Shown: one piece after another, positions 1 through 6,678 of the stretch
Position numbering within the stretch: the stretch's first letter is position 1
Layout of the letters: each line of letters opens with the position of its first letter
Assembly: GCA_003154255.1 (NCBI GenBank)
Contig: PMCY01000168.1
Location: 2,722-10,228 of the forward strand
DNA: 7,507 bases
Reading direction: 5' to 3'
Origin: Candidatus Aminicenantota bacterium
GTDB lineage: Bacteria > Acidobacteriota > Aminicenantia > Aminicenantales > UBA4085
Notes under the pieces: model-generated
What the model saw: only the letters and a program-made list of their open reading frames with translations
The model's database searches: none
Told to the model about the DNA's origin: nothing
Made by a program: the position numbers and the translations under genes

Positions 1-455
1 CCTTTGCCCGCGGCGCACCAGACGTTGATGCCGCGGGTGTCCAGGACGAGGATCCAGGCGTCGCGGCCGGCCAGTGTGCGGCGGACGAGATCGAAGGTCA
101 TTTTATAATTGCAGGTCACGAACACGGAGGACCAGGCGTCGGGGTTGCCGACGCCGTAAAGTCCGGGTGGGATGTTGTACTTCATGCGCCCGATGCCCCA
201 GCGGGAGCGCCAGGAGCCCAGGCGCTCCGGCGTGCCGAAGCGGGTCGAAACGAAAGGGACGGGACCGGCCGGCGTTTTCCTGGTTCCGGTGATCCAGCGA
301 TAATCGGAAGGGGTGAGCGGCTTGGGAACGATGGCCTCGGCGGCGTCACCGCATTCTTTGTCCTTTGGCGCGGAGGAGCCGCAGCACCCTCCGCCGTCGA
401 CGCCGCAGGACACTTGGGACGGATCTTTTAAAAAACGATCGAATAGCGCGCTCAT
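1..455 (-). CDS. hgcA: HgcA-type corrinoid protein (mercury methylation), 3' end cut by window edge
   Basis: The first 151 residues of a corrinoid protein are visible; the gene runs off the left edge. Residues 111-151 form the start of the corrinoid-binding domain (VFVTCNYKMTF, then WILVLDTRGINVWCAAGK). The motif N144-V-W-C147-A-A-G-K151 is the cap-helix signature of HgcA, whose cysteine is the lower-axial cobalt ligand needed to methylate Hg(II). Ordinary corrinoid iron-sulfur proteins of the acetyl-CoA pathway lack this WCA cysteine motif. Known HgcA continues into a C-terminal membrane domain and takes its methyl group from the folate/corrinoid pathway; neither can be seen here. The N-terminus is long and holds four cysteines (C17, C24, C25, C35), so the cap-helix Cys lies later than in the Desulfovibrio protein (Cys93). 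The ATG (455-453) overlaps the stop of the upstream MarR gene as ATGA. A strong Shine-Dalgarno, GGGGAGG at 461-467, lies 5 nt before it. hgcB would be expected next, off the window. Family call is strong; methylation activity is inferred. Confidence 0.9.
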   Translation of the reverse strand, partial: MSALFDRFLKDPSQVSCGVDGGGCCGSSAPKDKECGDAAEAIVPKPLTPSDYRWITGTRKTPAGPVPFVSTRFGTPERLGSWRSRWGIGRMKYNIPPGLYGVGNPDAWSSVFVTCNYKMTFDLVRRTLAGRDAWILVLDTRGINVWCAAGK

Positions 456-922
456 GATTTCCTCCCCGGCCGGCAGCAGCCGATCGATTCGTTGTGGGCT
501 CGGACAGCGTCGACGAAGGCGCTGATGCTTTCGATGACCGCAGTCCTGGAGCCGGCCGGAAGCCGGGCCAGCACGGCCTGGAAATAAGCATCGTATTTCT
601 CCTCGATGGCCGCGGCGACCTTGCGGCCCTGCGCCGTCAGGGCGATGGTGACGTAGCGGCGGTCGCCGGCGTCCGCCCGGCGGTCGAGGAGGCCCAACAG
701 GACGAGGCCCTGGACTGTCCGGCTGAGCGTGCTGGTGTCGAGGTTGAGCTCGGCGGCCAGGTCGACGAGCGAGAGGCTTTCCCGCTGGCCGACCTGGAGG
801 AGCGTATGGCATTGGGACATGGTCACGCCGCAGCAGTCCTGCTCTTCGCCGAAGACGCCGCCCGACTCGCGCTCCAGGATGCGAATCTTTTCCCTCAAGA
901 TCCGAATCTGATTTTTGTCCAT
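452..922 (-). CDS. Cys-rich MarR-family transcriptional regulator of the hgcA operon
   Basis: A 156-residue winged-helix protein of normal MarR length. Helices at the N-terminus lead into a winged helix-turn-helix at about residues 49-100 (LVDLAAELNLDTSTLSRTVQ, then wing residues RRADAGDRRYVTI), followed by a C-terminal dimerisation helix. Cysteines are unusual: C30-C31 and C38 in CCGVTMSQCH, and C149-C150 near the C-terminus. In MarR dimers the N- and C-terminal helices pack together, so these could form a metal(loid)- or thiol-sensing site; that is inference. I chose the ATG at 922-920 over an in-frame ATG at 943. GAGGA (928-932) sits 5 nt upstream of the former. The latter has no Shine-Dalgarno and would lie about 5 nt from the predicted transcription start. 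The stop codon overlaps the hgcA start (ATGA), so the two are co-transcribed and probably translationally coupled. It likely represses its own promoter through the palindromes at 948-972. The ligand is unknown. Confidence 0.93.
   Translation of the reverse strand: MDKNQIRILREKIRILERESGGVFGEEQDCCGVTMSQCHTLLQVGQRESLSLVDLAAELNLDTSTLSRTVQGLVLLGLLDRRADAGDRRYVTIALTAQGRKVAAAIEEKYDAYFQAVLARLPAGSRTAVIESISAFVDAVRAHNESIGCCRPGRKS
461..467 (-). promoter_or_regulatory. Ribosome binding site of hgcA inside the marR 3' end
   Basis: GGGGAGG read on the minus strand, 5 nt before the hgcA ATG at 455. It lies within the last codons of the MarR gene. This supports the ATGA start and re-initiation by ribosomes finishing the regulator. 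Confidence 0.8.
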
Positions 923-947
923 GGGAGTCCTCGATGGATTCATGTGT

Positions 948-972
948 CAATTATTGTATACAACAATAATTG
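948..972. promoter_or_regulatory. Nested palindromic operator, probable MarR binding site
   Basis: A perfect 10 bp inverted repeat, CAATTATTGT (948-957) and ACAATAATTG (963-972), is separated by 5 nt. Nested within it is a second perfect palindrome, TTGTATACAA (954-963), of the TTGT-N2-ACAA type common for MarR-family dimers. The palindromes cover the -10 hexamer and half of the spacer, so binding would block RNA polymerase. Autorepression is inferred from this position. Confidence 0.75.
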
Positions 973-983
973 TAAGATGTCAA
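955..983 (-). promoter_or_regulatory. Sigma-70-type promoter of marR-hgcA
   Basis: On the minus strand a perfect -35 TTGACA (983-978) is followed by a 17 nt spacer and a -10 TATACA (960-955; 4 of 6 consensus bases). The predicted transcript start is near 948, giving a leader of about 26 nt to the chosen MarR start. The region is strikingly AT-rich against the GC-rich surroundings. Confidence 0.7.
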
Positions 984-1040
984 TGCCCCGGCAATAAATT
1001 CTCGTTTCGTTTGAATCGAAGCGTGCCGGAACGCGCCATT

Positions 1041-1055
1041 CCCGGCCCCGCCGGG
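1041..1055 (-). terminator. Short GC hairpin after the nucleosidase gene (weak terminator candidate)
   Basis: CCCGGC (1041-1046) pairs perfectly with GCCGGG (1050-1055) across a 3 nt loop, 14 nt past the nucleosidase stop. No T-run follows on the minus strand, so it is not a classical intrinsic terminator. It may only slow polymerase or be chance. Confidence 0.2.
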
Positions 1056-1069
1056 CAGTGACCGGACGG

Positions 1070-1855
1070 CTAACGCGCGCCGATTTTTTCCAGCCAGAAC
1101 GGCAGCTTGGAAAAAAGCCGTTTCATGATCGTTTGGGTGCGGCGTTCGAACAATTCAAGGTTGCCGTAAGCCTCTCCGCCCGCCGGATGGACCAGGTCGG
1201 TCACGCCACGGAGGATGAGAAGCCTGATTTTGTTGCGGGCGGCGACATAGGCGATGGCGCCCGATTCCCAGTCGCCGGCGCCCGCGCCGAATTTTTTCTC
1301 CAGGCGGGGGAGCGCCCCCGGATCTAGGTCCTGGTCTCCGGAAACGAGGACGCCGCGGATGACGCCGGAAGGAAGCGGCCCTTTCAGCCAGGACAGGTCG
1401 ATCGTCGTGGCCATGTCGCTGATCGCATCGTCCGCGTCGCCCATGCGTTCGATGATATCGTAGATGACCGTCTTTTCGGCGAGGACGATCGTGTCGCGCT
1501 CGATGGCGCCTTGGAATCCGCCGCACGTTCCAAGATTGATGATCGCTTCCGGTTTCCAGCGGTCGATGACGTATTGGGCCGACGCCGCGGCCGAGACTTT
1601 CCCCCATCCGCCATGGAAGAAAAGGACCGGGCGCGCGGTCCCGCCCGGGATATTGATCTCCTTGATGAAAAACTCGCCATACGGAGACCGCTCATATTTT
1701 TCTCCCGGATACTCGGCCCGCGCCACTTTCCACTCGGCATTGGCCGAAATGATGACGGCGGCGAAACCCGGCCTTTCGACCGAAGACGCCGAGACGGACA
1801 AGGCAAGCAGAATCAGGCCGGTGATAATCGCGATCAAGCTTCGCTCGTTTCTCAT
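1070..1855 (-). CDS. Exported MTA/SAH nucleosidase-like phosphorylase-superfamily protein
   Basis: A 261-residue protein of the PNP/UDP phosphorylase superfamily, closest in motif layout to 5'-methylthioadenosine/S-adenosylhomocysteine nucleosidase. That enzyme cleaves adenine from MTA or SAH. Visible landmarks are VIISANAEWKVAR (E41, where the family has a purine/water-handling Glu), NLGTCGG (107-113, ribose/anion-binding loop), DWESGA (E197, the ribose-binding Glu) and RGVTDL (D220, the catalytic Asp that protonates the base). All key acids are present, so it looks active. Residues 1-22 form a signal peptide (basic MRNER, then a hydrophobic core, then SASS), which is unusual because the classical enzyme is cytoplasmic. 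I chose the ATG at 1855 because AAGGGAG (1863-1869) lies 7 nt upstream; a TTG 13 codons earlier has no such support. It sits upstream of marR in the same direction but has its own promoter, and 126-147 nt containing another promoter separate them. Substrate is inferred from family only. Confidence 0.85.
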   Translation of the reverse strand: MRNERSLIAIITGLILLALSVSASSVERPGFAAVIISANAEWKVARAEYPGEKYERSPYGEFFIKEINIPGGTARPVLFFHGGWGKVSAAASAQYVIDRWKPEAIINLGTCGGFQGAIERDTIVLAEKTVIYDIIERMGDADDAISDMATTIDLSWLKGPLPSGVIRGVLVSGDQDLDPGALPRLEKKFGAGAGDWESGAIAYVAARNKIRLLILRGVTDLVHPAGGEAYGNLELFERRTQTIMKRLFSKLPFWLEKIGAR

Positions 1856-1883
1856 GACGCGGCTCCCTTGAATAATAGGAGAT

Positions 1884-1920
1884 AGTATACCCAATTGGGC
1901 TTCGGGCCGTCATCGGCCCG
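1884..1920 (-). promoter_or_regulatory. Promoter of the nucleosidase gene with two palindromes
   Basis: On the minus strand a -10 TATACT (1889-1884; 5 of 6 consensus) lies 18 nt from a weak -35 ATGACG (1913-1908; 4 of 6). Transcription would start near 1877, about 22 nt before the ATG. A perfect palindrome CCCAATTGGG (1890-1899) fills the spacer. A perfect 7 bp inverted repeat, CGGGCCG-TCAT-CGGCCCG (1903-1920), covers the -35. Either could be an operator. The minus-strand hexamers are moderate matches. Confidence 0.5.
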
Positions 1921-2225
1921 GCGCCGTCCGTTAAAATGAATGGCGATTGGGGCGAGTCGGGTCGAAACCCGTGCGAAGGGCTTTGCAATCCTACGCCTTA
2001 GCAAGGACGACTGAGCGGATAAAATAGAGGCGACTCGCCCGCGCCCTATTTCAATCTTATTGATATCACCTCCCCGGCCCCTCCTGCGCAGGAGGGGATT
2101 TGACCGCGGGTTCGTAAAGGTGGCGAAGGAGGAGCGTCGGAGCGGATTTTCCTCGCCGGGGAAAATTCGCGTGTTTTGACCCGACTCGCCCCAATCGCCA
2201 TTCCAATCCTAGACGGACGGCCCGG
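1918..2225. repeat. Long inverted-repeat element with internal hairpins (MITE-like or structured RNA)
   Basis: The 1895-2297 gap holds no convincing gene. Its core is a perfect 25 bp inverted repeat: 1939-1963 (begins AATGGCGATTGGGGCGAGTC) against 2178-2202. Further out, GCCGTCCGT (1923-1931) is matched in inverted orientation at 2213-2221 across a 7/10 nt unpaired bulge. CCGG at 1918-1921 and 2222-2225 extends the match with one indel. Inside are hairpins at 1973-1986, 2022-2051 (10 bp with one bulged A), 2078-2097 (perfect 20 bp palindrome CCCCTCCTGC/GCAGGAGGGG) and 2142-2170 (11 bp stem, one G-U). I see no target-site duplication, no transposase and no repeat copy elsewhere in the window. 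The layout fits a non-autonomous element or an RNA closed by a long helix; the sequence alone does not decide. Confidence 0.6.
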
Positions 2226-2270
2226 AAAAACGATCGTCCTCCCGCCTTGTATACGGTCCCCCCGTTCTTT

Positions 2271-2292
2271 TGTTAGAATGCCCCCACGGAGG
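2271..2292 (+). promoter_or_regulatory. Extended -10 promoter and RBS of the VKOR fusion operon
   Basis: TGTTAGAAT (2271-2279) reads as an extended -10 (TG, one base, TAGAAT). A TTGTAT (2247-2252) lies 21 nt upstream, too far for a normal -35. GGAGG at 2288-2292 is 5 nt before the ATG at 2298. If this -10 is used the leader is only about 12 nt. The RBS is clear; the promoter is tentative. Confidence 0.45.
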
Positions 2293-2297
2293 ACCGC

Positions 2298-3584
2298 ATG
2301 GACCATTCCCTGACCGTCGGAAAACAGCCTTGGCGCCGCTTTTGGAGCTTCCTCGCCGGCGCCGGCATGATCGCCGCATCGGCCATGACCATCCGCCATT
2401 TCTTCCTGGCCAATTTCCCCGAGTCCATCTACAAAGGTTCGTTCTGCGACATCAGCGCCTTCTTCAACTGCGACAGCTCGGCTTTCTCCAGCATCGCCCA
2501 TTACCGGGGCATCCCCATGGGCTGGCTGGGCATCGTTGTGGGGGCGCTTGTCGTCCTGGGCGCGATCTTCCCCTCGGCCGCCTTCGAGCGGACGAATAAG
2601 TCTCTGGCTCTGCTCAACGTTCTCGGCGTCCTCGGCCTGCTCGTTTATTCGGTCTTTTTCCTCAAAAAATTGTGCCTGCTCTGTATGGGCTTCTACCTCT
2701 TCTCCATTCTCAGCTTCTTCCTCTTCTGGAAATTCGGTCTGAAAAGCGAAAAAAAAGGACTGGGGGGATTGAGGGCCACGTATATCTCCCCGTCGATCCC
2801 CATCGCCCTGGCCGCGGCCGTCATACTGGGAGCGGGCGGCTACGGTTTCCATGAATTCTATCGGGCCAAGCAGGACGCCCAGAAAGGCGGCATCGCCATG
2901 AAAGTCGTCCAGGAATATTACTCCCTGGCCCGCGTCCCCGACCCCAGCTTCATCTCGCCCTATCGGCTGGCCTCGGCCGCCGAGCGCTGGGAGGACGCGC
3001 CCATCCGCATCATCGAATTCGCCGACTACCGCTGCCCCGACTGCCTGTTCATGCATCAGCTGCTGACCCAGCTCAAAAAGGATTTCCCGGACAAGCTCAA
3101 TATCGCCTTCCAGTTCTTTCCCCTGGAAAGGAAATGCAACACGGTGGTGGAGAAGGATCTTCATCCAGGAGCCTGCGACCTGGCGGCCATCGCCGCCTAC
3201 GATCCGGCCCAATTCCCGGCCATCAATGAGGAATTGTGGGCCGGTTTCCAGGAGTCCAAAAGCCCCGAGTGGCGGATGGATCTGGCCCGCCGCCACGGCG
3301 TCGAGGCGGCGCTGAACGATGCCAAGACGAGCGAGATCGTCAGCCGCATCATCGCCACCGGCGCTGAATACGAAAAGACCTCGGACAAGTACAGCCACGG
3401 CATCCGCTCGACGCCGACCATTATCCTCAACAATCGCATGATCATCGGCACCATTCCCTATCCCCAGCTCAAGGCCATCGTCGAGTCCCTCCTGCAGGGC
3501 GGCGCGGCCGGGAGCGTGGGGGAGAAGAAATTCTTCGAGAATTGGGTCGATCTGCGGCCCCCGGCGAAGGCCAAAAAGAAGTAG
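2298..3584 (+). CDS. VKOR-DsbA/thioredoxin fusion, membrane disulfide-forming protein
   Basis: A 428-residue fusion of an N-terminal VKOR (vitamin K epoxide reductase-like) membrane domain (about 13-150) and a C-terminal DsbA-like thioredoxin domain (about 230-400). VKOR passes electrons from the thioredoxin partner to quinone, driving disulfide formation in exported proteins. The loop cysteines C50 and C58 and the active-site pair C126-L-L-C129 are all present. Hydrophobic segments lie at about 15-35, 74-95, 103-122, 127-147 and 166-184, the last carrying the chain to the outer-face domain. The thioredoxin domain has the motif C246-P-D-C249 after EFADYR and a cis-proline loop STPT (P373). 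Extra cysteines C280 and C293 could form a structural disulfide. Start ATG has GGAGG 5 nt upstream. The next gene starts 10 nt after its stop, so they form an operon. The C-terminus ends in a basic tail (PPAKAKKK). Domain calls are firm. Oxidase rather than isomerase direction is inferred from the VKOR fusion. Confidence 0.93.
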   Translation: MDHSLTVGKQPWRRFWSFLAGAGMIAASAMTIRHFFLANFPESIYKGSFCDISAFFNCDSSAFSSIAHYRGIPMGWLGIVVGALVVLGAIFPSAAFERTNKSLALLNVLGVLGLLVYSVFFLKKLCLLCMGFYLFSILSFFLFWKFGLKSEKKGLGGLRATYISPSIPIALAAAVILGAGGYGFHEFYRAKQDAQKGGIAMKVVQEYYSLARVPDPSFISPYRLASAAERWEDAPIRIIEFADYRCPDCLFMHQLLTQLKKDFPDKLNIAFQFFPLERKCNTVVEKDLHPGACDLAAIAAYDPAQFPAINEELWAGFQESKSPEWRMDLARRHGVEAALNDAKTSEIVSRIIATGAEYEKTSDKYSHGIRSTPTIILNNRMIIGTIPYPQLKAIVESLLQGGAAGSVGEKKFFENWVDLRPPAKAKKK

Positions 3585-3594
3585 ATCAACGTCC

Positions 3595-6500
3595 ATGCCC
3601 AGCGTGTCCCAAGCCCCGCGATTCTTCATTGATCTGGCCGAGGCCCTGGCCGACGGGCTTTTCGGCCTGGCTGCCAAGGCCGAGGCCTTGCCCAGCGAGC
3701 GCGACCAGAATTTCCTTCTGACGACGACCGAGGGGAAAAAATACGTCCTCAAGATCGCCAATCCCGAAGAGGAGCGGGGCATCCTGGAGATGCAGAACGA
3801 AGCCATGCGGCGCTTGGCCGAGACCGCGCCCGGGCTGTGCCCGATTGTCCTTCCTAACGCCGAAAAGGAGACGATCTCGGTCGTGGAGGAAAGCGGGAAG
3901 CGCTATTTCGTGCGGCTGGTCAGCTATGCCGAGGGTGAACCGTTGGCCCGCGTCCGGCCCCAGTCCCTCGAACTCCTGTACGATGTCGGCGGCGCGGTCG
4001 GCCGCCTGGCGCGCGGGCTTGACGGCTTCGATCACCCCGCCGCCCATCGCACCTTCGCCTGGGACCTGCAGGGCGGAACGGCGATGGTCCGGCGCCATTT
4101 GAACTTGATCGCCGAACCGGCCAAGCGCGCCCTTGTCGAACGGCTCGCCGGCTGGTTCGACGCCGAATCGACTCCCGGCCTGGCCGGGCTGAGGCGCCGT
4201 GTCGTCCACAACGACGCCAACGATTACAACGTCATCGTCGGGCCCCCGTCCGTTGATAGGACCGATTTCGGACGACGCATGATCGCGGCCATCGTTGATT
4301 TCGGGGACATGATCCATTCGTACGCCCTAGCCGAACCGGCCGCGGCCTGCGCCTACGCCATGCTGGACAAGGACGATCCTCTGGCGGCCTCCGCCGCGGT
4401 TACGGCCGGCTACCATGCGGAATGGCCGCTCGATGAAAACGAAGCGGACCGGCTCTATCCGCTCATCATCCTGCGGCTTCTGCTCAGCGTCTCCCTCTGC
4501 GCCCATCAGACCCGGCTCCGCCCCGGCGATCCGTATCTGGAGATCAGCAACGTGCCGGTCTGGGCGCTCCTGGAGAAATTGGCCGCAGTCCCGCCCGTGC
4601 TGGCCCGGGCCCATTTCCGGCTAGCCTGTGGATTTGCACCCTGCGTGACAGAAACGGACGCGGTCGCCTGGATGCGCGGCCACGCCGCGGAATTTGCCCC
4701 GGTCCTGGGCTCTTCCCTGAGGGAAGTCCGCAGGACAATCTTCGATTTGAGCATCGAAAGTCCGCTGATCGGTAATCCCGATATAGCCGTCGATCCGGAA
4801 GCGTTGACCGCGGTCCTCTTCAGCGAGATGAAAAAAACGGGCGCCGTTGTCGGCTTGGGCCGTTATGACGAAGCCCGCATCATCTATGCCGTTCCTTCGT
4901 TTAAACCGGAGGGGAAGCCGCTGGCGGAGGGCCGGACCGTGCATCTGGGCATCGATGTGTTCGCCGAACCGGGCGCGGCGGTCCATACTCCGTTCGATGG
5001 CGTCGTCCATAGCGTCCAGGATAATGCCCGGCCCTTCGATTATGGCCCAACGGTGATCATCGAGCATCCGGCTGAGGGCGACCGTCCGGCTTTTTATACG
5101 CTCTACGGACATCTGGGCCGGACTTCGATTGCCGGATTGAAAAAAGGAGCGGCCGTCCGCAAAGGCGCCAAGATCGCCGAGATCGGGCCATTTCCCGAGA
5201 ACGGTGGCTGGCCGCCGCATCTCCATTTCCAGATTATCCTGGACATGCTGGGCATGGATGGCGACTATCCCGGCGTCTGCCGGGCCGGCGAACGGCCCAT
5301 TTGGAAAAGCTTCTGCCCCGATCCCAATCTCATCTTGGGCGTCCCGGCGGCCGAGTTGACCGACCCGTGGCTGCCGCCGGCGGCCATCCTCGATGTCCGG
5401 CGCGAACACGTCGGCAAATCGCTCAGCGTTTCCTATAAAAAGCCGCTCAAGATCGTCCGCGGGTTCATGAAATACCTCTACGACGAGACGGGGCGGGCGT
5501 TCCTGGACGGCGTCAACAACGTCCCCCACGTCGGCCATTCCCATCCGCGCGTGGTGGACGCGGTCCAGCGCCAGATGGCCGTCCTGAACACCAACTCCCG
5601 CTATCTCCACGACAATCTGGCCCGCTTCGCCGAGCGCCTGACGTCCCAGTGCCCGCCGCCGCTCAGCGTCTGCTTCATCGTCAACTCCGGGAGCGAGGCC
5701 AACGACCTGGCCCTGCGGATGGCCCGTCAATACACGGGCCGGTACGATATGATCGTGGTGGATGGGGCCTATCATGGCCATCTGACCTCGCTTATCGAAA
5801 TCAGCCCCTACAAGTTCGCCGGCAAGGGCGGCGCGGGCCGCCCGCGGCACACCCAGGTCGTTCCCGTCCCCGACCTTTATCAGGGCGCGTATCGCCACGG
5901 CGATAAGGACGCCGGGGTTCATTACGCCGGCGATGTCGACGCGGCCATCGAGGCCATCCGGCGAGAAGGGCGCGAGCCGGCCGGATACATCGCCGAATCG
6001 CTCCTGAGCTGCGGCGGACAGATCGTCCTGCCGGACGGGTATCTGGCGGAAGTTTATCGGCGCGTTCGGGCCGCCGGCGGCGTTTGCATCGCCGACGAAG
6101 TGCAAGTCGGCTTCGGCCGCGTGGGGACGCATTTCTGGGGATTCGAGACGCAGGGCGTCGTGCCGGACATCGTCACCATGGGCAAGCCCATCGGCAACGG
6201 CTTCCCGCTGGCGGCCGTCGTGACCACGCCGCGGATCGCCGACGCCTTTGCCAACGGCATGGAATATTTCAATACGTACGGCGGAAACCCGGTGGCCTGC
6301 GCCGCCGGGCTGGCCGTGCTGGACGTCATGGCCGAAGAAGGCCTGCAGGCCAATGCCTTGGAAACGGGAAATTATCTGCGGGCCGGGTTGGAGCGCCTGA
6401 AGGAAAAGCACCCCGTCATCGGCGATGTCCGAGGGCGCGGCCTGTTTATCGGCTTCGAGCTGGTGGTCGACCGCCGGACGCAGGGGAGAGGTACCCCTCA

Positions 6501-6678
6501 GGCGGCCTACGTCGCCGAGCGTATGCGCGAGGAAGGCATCCTGGTCAGCACGGACGGCCCGTTCAAAAACGTTATCAAGATCAAGCCGCCGATCTGTTTC
6601 GCCAAGCCGGAGGCGGACCTTTTCCTGGAGACCTTGGAAAAGATCCTGGTTGAAGATCCGCTGTTCAGTTTTCCCTGA
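3595..6678 (+). CDS. Tri-domain APH kinase / M23 peptidase / class III PLP phospho-lyase-like protein
   Basis: A 1027-residue protein with three enzyme domains. (1) About 10-345 is an APH/hydroxylysine-kinase-like fold. It shows LPSERDQNF (33-40), a putative ATP lysine K53, the catalytic H205-N-D207 with N212 (Brenner motif HxDxxxxN), and metal-binding D235 in VDFGD. (2) About 420-580 is an M23 (LytM) domain with zinc ligands H450 and D454 (HLGID) and H544 in PHLHF, plus H506 in LYGHL and H542; it looks intact. (3) About 605-1020 is a class III PLP-dependent domain with SGSEA (698-702), YHGH (726-729), D834 in ADEVQ, the Schiff-base lysine K864 (TMGKPIGNG) and a KIKPPICF end typical of the AGXT2L/ETNPPL-PHYKPL branch. 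In that branch the reaction is elimination of phosphate from phosphoethanolamine or 5-phosphohydroxylysine, and the animal kinase partner is the separate hydroxylysine kinase. The fusion therefore suggests phosphorylation then elimination on one amino-alcohol substrate. The M23 role is unclear. There is no strong Shine-Dalgarno before the ATG, and no signal peptide. Confidence 0.93.
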   Translation: MPSVSQAPRFFIDLAEALADGLFGLAAKAEALPSERDQNFLLTTTEGKKYVLKIANPEEERGILEMQNEAMRRLAETAPGLCPIVLPNAEKETISVVEESGKRYFVRLVSYAEGEPLARVRPQSLELLYDVGGAVGRLARGLDGFDHPAAHRTFAWDLQGGTAMVRRHLNLIAEPAKRALVERLAGWFDAESTPGLAGLRRRVVHNDANDYNVIVGPPSVDRTDFGRRMIAAIVDFGDMIHSYALAEPAAACAYAMLDKDDPLAASAAVTAGYHAEWPLDENEADRLYPLIILRLLLSVSLCAHQTRLRPGDPYLEISNVPVWALLEKLAAVPPVLARAHFRLACGFAPCVTETDAVAWMRGHAAEFAPVLGSSLREVRRTIFDLSIESPLIGNPDIAVDPEALTAVLFSEMKKTGAVVGLGRYDEARIIYAVPSFKPEGKPLAEGRTVHLGIDVFAEPGAAVHTPFDGVVHSVQDNARPFDYGPTVIIEHPAEGDRPAFYTLYGHLGRTSIAGLKKGAAVRKGAKIAEIGPFPENGGWPPHLHFQIILDMLGMDGDYPGVCRAGERPIWKSFCPDPNLILGVPAAELTDPWLPPAAILDVRREHVGKSLSVSYKKPLKIVRGFMKYLYDETGRAFLDGVNNVPHVGHSHPRVVDAVQRQMAVLNTNSRYLHDNLARFAERLTSQCPPPLSVCFIVNSGSEANDLALRMARQYTGRYDMIVVDGAYHGHLTSLIEISPYKFAGKGGAGRPRHTQVVPVPDLYQGAYRHGDKDAGVHYAGDVDAAIEAIRREGREPAGYIAESLLSCGGQIVLPDGYLAEVYRRVRAAGGVCIADEVQVGFGRVGTHFWGFETQGVVPDIVTMGKPIGNGFPLAAVVTTPRIADAFANGMEYFNTYGGNPVACAAGLAVLDVMAEEGLQANALETGNYLRAGLERLKEKHPVIGDVRGRGLFIGFELVVDRRTQGRGTPQAAYVAERMREEGILVSTDGPFKNVIKIKPPICFAKPEADLFLETLEKILVEDPLFSFP

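Noticed and set aside
494..997. 167-codon plus-strand open frame opposite marR
   Set aside because: It overlaps the MarR gene and its promoter on the other strand. The winged-helix motifs are in the minus-strand frame.
1958..1971. tRNA-like T-loop in GGGTCGAAACCC
   Set aside because: Only a 5 bp hairpin with a CGAA loop. No acceptor stem, anticodon arm or D arm can be placed around it.
2078..2100. Intrinsic terminator from the CCCCTCCTGC/GCAGGAGGGG palindrome followed by ATTT
   Set aside because: The T-run is too short and no gene ends upstream on either strand: both flanking genes are transcribed away from this spot.
1918..2225. Insertion sequence with target-site duplication
   Set aside because: No transposase frame and no direct repeat next to either end of the inverted repeats. 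Kept only as a repeat of unknown type.
2046..3806. 586-codon open frame on the minus strand, opposite the VKOR fusion
   Set aside because: It lies over a gene with clear VKOR and thioredoxin motifs, lacks family features, and runs into the inverted-repeat block. Its length comes from biased third positions.
3586..4317. 243-codon minus-strand open frame opposite the kinase domain
   Set aside because: Shadow of the plus-strand APH domain, which has a complete catalytic motif.
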